A stretch of 64,000 nucleotides of DNA from Peptoniphilus phoceensis (GTDB lineage Bacteria > Bacillota > Clostridia > Tissierellales > Peptoniphilaceae), in the NCBI RefSeq assembly GCF_001517665.2, contig NZ_LN999809.1:248001-312000 (forward strand), in the 5' to 3' direction. Shown here in pieces: positions 61,286 to 64,000 of this stretch. The position numbers and the translations under genes were made by a program. The notes beneath the pieces are model-generated. The model was not told where the DNA came from. It searched no databases and worked only from the letters and a program-made list of their open reading frames with translations. How positions within the stretch are numbered: position 1 is the stretch's first letter; each line of letters begins with the position of its first letter.

Positions 61286-62605
61286 TTAATATTCTTTTTC
61301 TACAAGCAAAATATTTAAAATAACAGCTACAATAGTTCCACCAGAAATACCTGAAGAAAATAAGGCAGCAAGTACACTTGGAAGCTTAGAAACTATATCT
61401 GGTCGCATAGTTATTCCAATACCAACACCAATTCCACCAGCAATTATCATTAGATTCTTTGATGAAAACTTTGCCCTAGAAAGAGCTTGCATACCTGAAC
61501 CTAAAATTGTTCCGAACATTAAAATTCCAGCTCCACCAAGTATTGGAGTAGGCATAATGGAAACAAGAGTTGCAAACTTGGGACAAAGGCTCATTATTAT
61601 TAAGATAAAAGATGAATAAATTGCAACTTTTTTTGATGCGCATTTTGTAAGTGGGATTAGTCCAACATTTTGACTAAAAGTTTGGGCTGCACCTGAACCA
61701 AAAATTGGAGAAAGCATTGAACCAATTGCATCAGCTCTTACACCAGAAGCAATGTCGCTATCACTTAAATCAACTTCACAAACTTCTCCCAGTGTTTTCA
61801 TAACTCCAACAGTTTCTATAATAGTAACTAAATAGCCTGCTATAAAAGGAATTACAAATTTAAAATCAAATCTAATTCCAAAAGGAAAAATTTCTGGAAT
61901 CTTAATCCAAGGAGCAGCAGCAACTTGTGAGAAATCAACAAGATGTAAAGGGATACAGATTATATAGGATATAATCATGGCAATAAAGACGGAAGCAGTT
62001 GTTGCAAATCCTCTAGCATAATGATTTATAAAAATTATAAGTAGGAAAGTAAAGACGGCAATGCCAATATAGAGTGGATCTCCATAATTTTCTGCACCAT
62101 ATCCACCGCCAACCCAGTCAAAGGCAACTGGCATCATAGTAATACCTATTAAGCTTATGACAGTTCCTGTAACAACTTCTGGGAAAAATTTAAGTAGTGG
62201 CTTAATAAAAAAGCTTAAAATTAATTCTAAAAGTGCACCTAATATTGTTGCTCCAAAGTAAGCAGCAAGACCGCCACCCATAGTGTTAATAACTGCATTG
62301 GCTGGTGGAACAAATCCAAAATCTGTTCCCATTATAGTCGGTAGACCAATCCCAACTTTAGCATTTCCTTTAAAAATTCCTCTTGTTTGGATAAAAGAAC
62401 ATATACCAGAAGCAAGAAGAGCAGCAGAGATAAGTACAGAAGTTTCGGCTACATTTGTGCCCGCAATTGCAGCAATACTAAGTGGCACTGCAATAATTCC
62501 ACTAAAAGCAGTTAGAATATTTTGAAAACCAAGAAGAGATGATTTCAGAAATCCAGGCTTGTCGTCGACTTCGTATTCAAGTTTCTTTCTTTTGTATTCC
62601 TTCAC
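61286..62605 (-). CDS. Nucleobase permease, NCS2 / uracil-xanthine permease family
   Basis: 439 residues, about 12 to 14 membrane helices. The family signature lies in GSGAAQTFSQNVGLIPLTK (QNxGxxxxT motif). It imports a nucleobase, most likely xanthine, uric acid or uracil, with a proton or Na+. GTG start at 62605 with AAAGGAGT on the minus strand. No purine riboswitch fits in the short upstream gap. Monocistronic. Confidence 0.9.
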   Translation of the reverse strand: MKEYKRKKLEYEVDDKPGFLKSSLLGFQNILTAFSGIIAVPLSIAAIAGTNVAETSVLISAALLASGICSFIQTRGIFKGNAKVGIGLPTIMGTDFGFVPPANAVINTMGGGLAAYFGATILGALLELILSFFIKPLLKFFPEVVTGTVISLIGITMMPVAFDWVGGGYGAENYGDPLYIGIAVFTFLLIIFINHYARGFATTASVFIAMIISYIICIPLHLVDFSQVAAAPWIKIPEIFPFGIRFDFKFVIPFIAGYLVTIIETVGVMKTLGEVCEVDLSDSDIASGVRADAIGSMLSPIFGSGAAQTFSQNVGLIPLTKCASKKVAIYSSFILIIMSLCPKFATLVSIMPTPILGGAGILMFGTILGSGMQALSRAKFSSKNLMIIAGGIGVGIGITMRPDIVSKLPSVLAALFSSGISGGTIVAVILNILLVEKEY

Positions 62606-62689
62606 AATAAACTCCTTTTTTAATATAATTATAACAAAATGATTTTAGCACATAAGCATTTGTCATACAATAAAAGAAAGGAGCAAAAA

Positions 62690-63052
62690 ATGTATTTATT
62701 TGTAGCCCTAGGTGGGGCCTTGGGTTCTGGTCTCAGATATTTTTTAAGTAACAAGATAAATAGTGGTGGAGATTTTCCCCTTGCCACACTTATAATTAAT
62801 GTAGTGGGAGCTTTTTTCTTAGCTTTAATTGCCTTTTACGCTGAGAAAAATAAATTGGATCCTAGACTTGTCTTATTTTTAAAGGTTGGATTCTGCGGAG
62901 GTTTTACAACTTTTTCAACTTTTGCCTTTGAAATATTTAATTTAGAAAATAATGGGAATTTAACACTTTCAATTTTTTACGCCTTAATTAGCATAATTTT
63001 ATCGCTTATAGCAATTTACTTTGCAAGGTTTTTAATACTAGAAAAATTTTAG
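62690..63052 (+). CDS. crcB: Fluoride ion channel CrcB/Fluc
   Basis: 120 residues, four membrane helices. GGALGSGLRYFLSNK, FPLATLIINVVGAFFLA (pore Asn) and GFCGGFTTFSTFAFE (Phe box and central Na+ site) are the family hallmarks. It lowers cytoplasmic fluoride as an antiparallel dimer. Only one copy is present, so it would form a homodimer. ATG 62690 is fixed by AAAGGAGC (62677-62684); the frame is open to 62639. No crcB fluoride-riboswitch motif is visible in the upstream 80 bases. Confidence 0.93.
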   Translation: MYLFVALGGALGSGLRYFLSNKINSGGDFPLATLIINVVGAFFLALIAFYAEKNKLDPRLVLFLKVGFCGGFTTFSTFAFEIFNLENNGNLTLSIFYALISIILSLIAIYFARFLILEKF

Positions 63053-63070
63053 AATTATAATTTAAGAAAT

Positions 63071-63118
63071 TTGTAAGAATTAAGAGGAATTTTTGTAATT
63101 ATTATTTGTTAATATAAT
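63071..63118 (+). promoter_or_regulatory. Promoter region with direct repeats upstream of the two-component genes
   Basis: TTGTAA occurs at about 63071-63076 and 63093-63098, 22 bases (two helical turns) apart, upstream of TATAAT (63113-63118). The layout resembles the 11-bp repeated half-sites of OmpR/PhoB-type regulators, so autoregulation is possible. Confidence 0.4.
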
Positions 63119-63136
63119 TACAGAAGGAGGGATGTA

Positions 63137-63835
63137 ATGGATAAATACAATATTTTAATTGCTGAGGATGACAAGGAAATCGCAAAATCCATTGGAATTT
63201 ATCTTAAAAATGAAAATTTTGATATTTTTTATGCTGAAGATGGACTTGAAGCTCTAGAAATTTTTAAAAATGAAAAAATTGACTTAATTATAATGGACCT
63301 CATGATGCCAAAACTTTCTGGAGAAGAAGCAATAATAAAACTGCGAGAAATTTCCTTTGTCCCAATAATTATCTTATCGGCAAAATCAGAGGACACAGAC
63401 AAAATTTTTGGACTAAATATTGGTGCTGATGATTATGTTCAAAAGCCCTTCAATCCAATGGAACTCATTGCACGTGTAAAGAGCAATTTGAGGAGATTTT
63501 ACGCCTATGATTTAAAAAGTGACAGGAATTTTATTGAGATAGGCAGCATCAAGTTAGATTTATCAGAAAAAATAGTCTATGTAGAAGACGAGCCAGTTAG
63601 TCTTACTTCCATTGAGTTCAAAATTTTGGAACTATTAATGAAGAATCCAAACAGGGTTTTTTCCATTGAAGAAATTTATGAAAGTGTCTGGAATGAACCA
63701 GCCATGGAGGCAAAGACTGTTACAGTTCACATTAGACGAATAAGAGAAAAAATCGAAGTAAATCCAAAGAAGCCAATGTACCTAAAAGTCCAGTGGGGTC
63801 TTGGATACAAATTTGAAGATTTGAGGCGAAAATAA
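63137..63835 (+). CDS. OmpR/PhoB-family response regulator
   Basis: 232 residues. Receiver domain with acidic pocket E10-D11-D12, phosphorylation site Asp54 (IIMDLMMPKLSG), the switch Ser in IILSAKSED and Lys in VQKPFNPMEL. The C-terminal winged helix (about 130-230) ends VTVHIRRIREKIEVNPKKPMYL, then VQWGLGYKF. It should bind direct repeats as a dimer. GGAGGGATG lies before the ATG. Its stop overlaps the kinase start (TAATG). The stimulus is unknown. Confidence 0.93.
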   Translation: MDKYNILIAEDDKEIAKSIGIYLKNENFDIFYAEDGLEALEIFKNEKIDLIIMDLMMPKLSGEEAIIKLREISFVPIIILSAKSEDTDKIFGLNIGADDYVQKPFNPMELIARVKSNLRRFYAYDLKSDRNFIEIGSIKLDLSEKIVYVEDEPVSLTSIEFKILELLMKNPNRVFSIEEIYESVWNEPAMEAKTVTVHIRRIREKIEVNPKKPMYLKVQWGLGYKFEDLRRK

Positions 63836-64000
63836 TGAAAAAAAATTCTTACAAACTTAGCTATTATGCTTTAATAATTTTAGGGATATCACTTATTTCA
63901 CTTTTGGCAGGATCATTTTTCTTTTCTAAGAATCCAGATTCATCTTATAAAAGAATTATGACAGAAAATAGGATTTATAACACTCTAAATCAGTCAGTAA
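63835..64000 (+). CDS. Sensor histidine kinase, N-terminal fragment
   Basis: The ATG shares its A with the stop of the response-regulator gene. The visible 55 residues start MKKNSYKLSYYALIILG, with one membrane helix (about 10-30) and the beginning of an extracellular loop. The frame runs off the right edge, so the HAMP, HisKA and ATPase domains are not seen. The kinase call rests on position after an OmpR regulator and on the membrane start. Confidence 0.65.
   Translation, partial: MKKNSYKLSYYALIILGISLISLLAGSFFFSKNPDSSYKRIMTENRIYNTLNQSV

Noticed and set aside
62606-62689. Fluoride riboswitch before crcB or purine riboswitch before the NCS2 permease
   Set aside because: The gap is only about 84 bases, shared by two divergent genes, and contains neither motif core.
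1-64000. CRISPR arrays, insertion sequences, prophage or toxin-antitoxin modules
   Set aside because: No regularly spaced repeat, transposase, integrase gene or typical small gene pair was found on either strand; the window reads as core chromosome.

Overview
This window is AT-rich throughout (roughly 30% GC by eye) and reads as one block of chromosome from a low-GC Gram-positive anaerobe. Three stalk-type 'copper amine oxidase N-terminal' proteins, a butyryl-CoA:acetate-type CoA-transferase, three T-box leaders, GGAGG-type ribosome sites and the gene set suggest Peptoniphilaceae/Tissierellia (Peptoniphilus, Anaerococcus or a relative). That placement is an inference from gene content; no 16S rRNA gene is present. 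No insertion sequence, prophage, CRISPR array or rRNA operon was seen.

Layout. 1-8.8 kb: end of a coiled-coil protein, a lipase-like hydrolase, a small signal-transducer-like protein, an NSS sodium symporter, rpsD (minus strand), a carboxyltransferase subunit, an M29 aminopeptidase and a secreted stalk-domain protein, mostly single genes with their own terminators. 8.9-18.7 kb: yifB/comM, dprA and topA run straight into a type IV pilus-like cluster (assembly ATPase, platform protein, major pilin, prepilin peptidase, PilM/PilN-like fusion). 18.7-25.7 kb: AIR-synthase-like protein, cell-wall amidase, rph, rdgB, tRNA-His and tRNA-Leu, NusG-II protein, Gx transporter, maf, radC and an SGNH hydrolase. 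25.7-29.1 kb: second pilus cluster (PilO-like membrane protein and four minor-pilin-like proteins). 29-38.5 kb: efp, an acidic CD1247-like protein, pyrC, DUF4153, a His/Cys-tailed protein, a CBS/DRTGG pyrophosphatase (minus), an FAD oxidoreductase, a SAF-domain dehydrogenase and an Rrf2 regulator.

38.5-47.6 kb is a T-box region: an Ile T-box and ileS, then two divergent T-boxes whose deduced specifiers are both arginine codons (AGA and AGG). One controls a polar amino-acid ABC transporter and the other argG-argH, so uptake of an amino acid (probably arginine) and its synthesis from citrulline appear to answer to the same uncharged tRNA pool. 47.7-64 kb: ArsR regulator with a UvrD-type helicase-nuclease, CoA-transferase, CarD-like regulator with a PIN/TRAM membrane protein, an aminotransferase, a large secreted phosphodiester glycosidase, murC (minus), spoVG, a divergent alr (minus), an NCS2 permease (minus), crcB, and a response regulator with the start of its sensor kinase at the right edge.

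Most notable: IleRS carries the swapped GIHH form of the HIGH motif linked to mupirocin hyper-resistance; two arginine T-boxes fire in opposite directions from one intergenic region; a two-part pilus system lies beside dprA and comM; the YacL-like gene probably starts at AUU; the NusG-II gene looks leaderless; and a terminator-like hairpin separates two tRNA genes.
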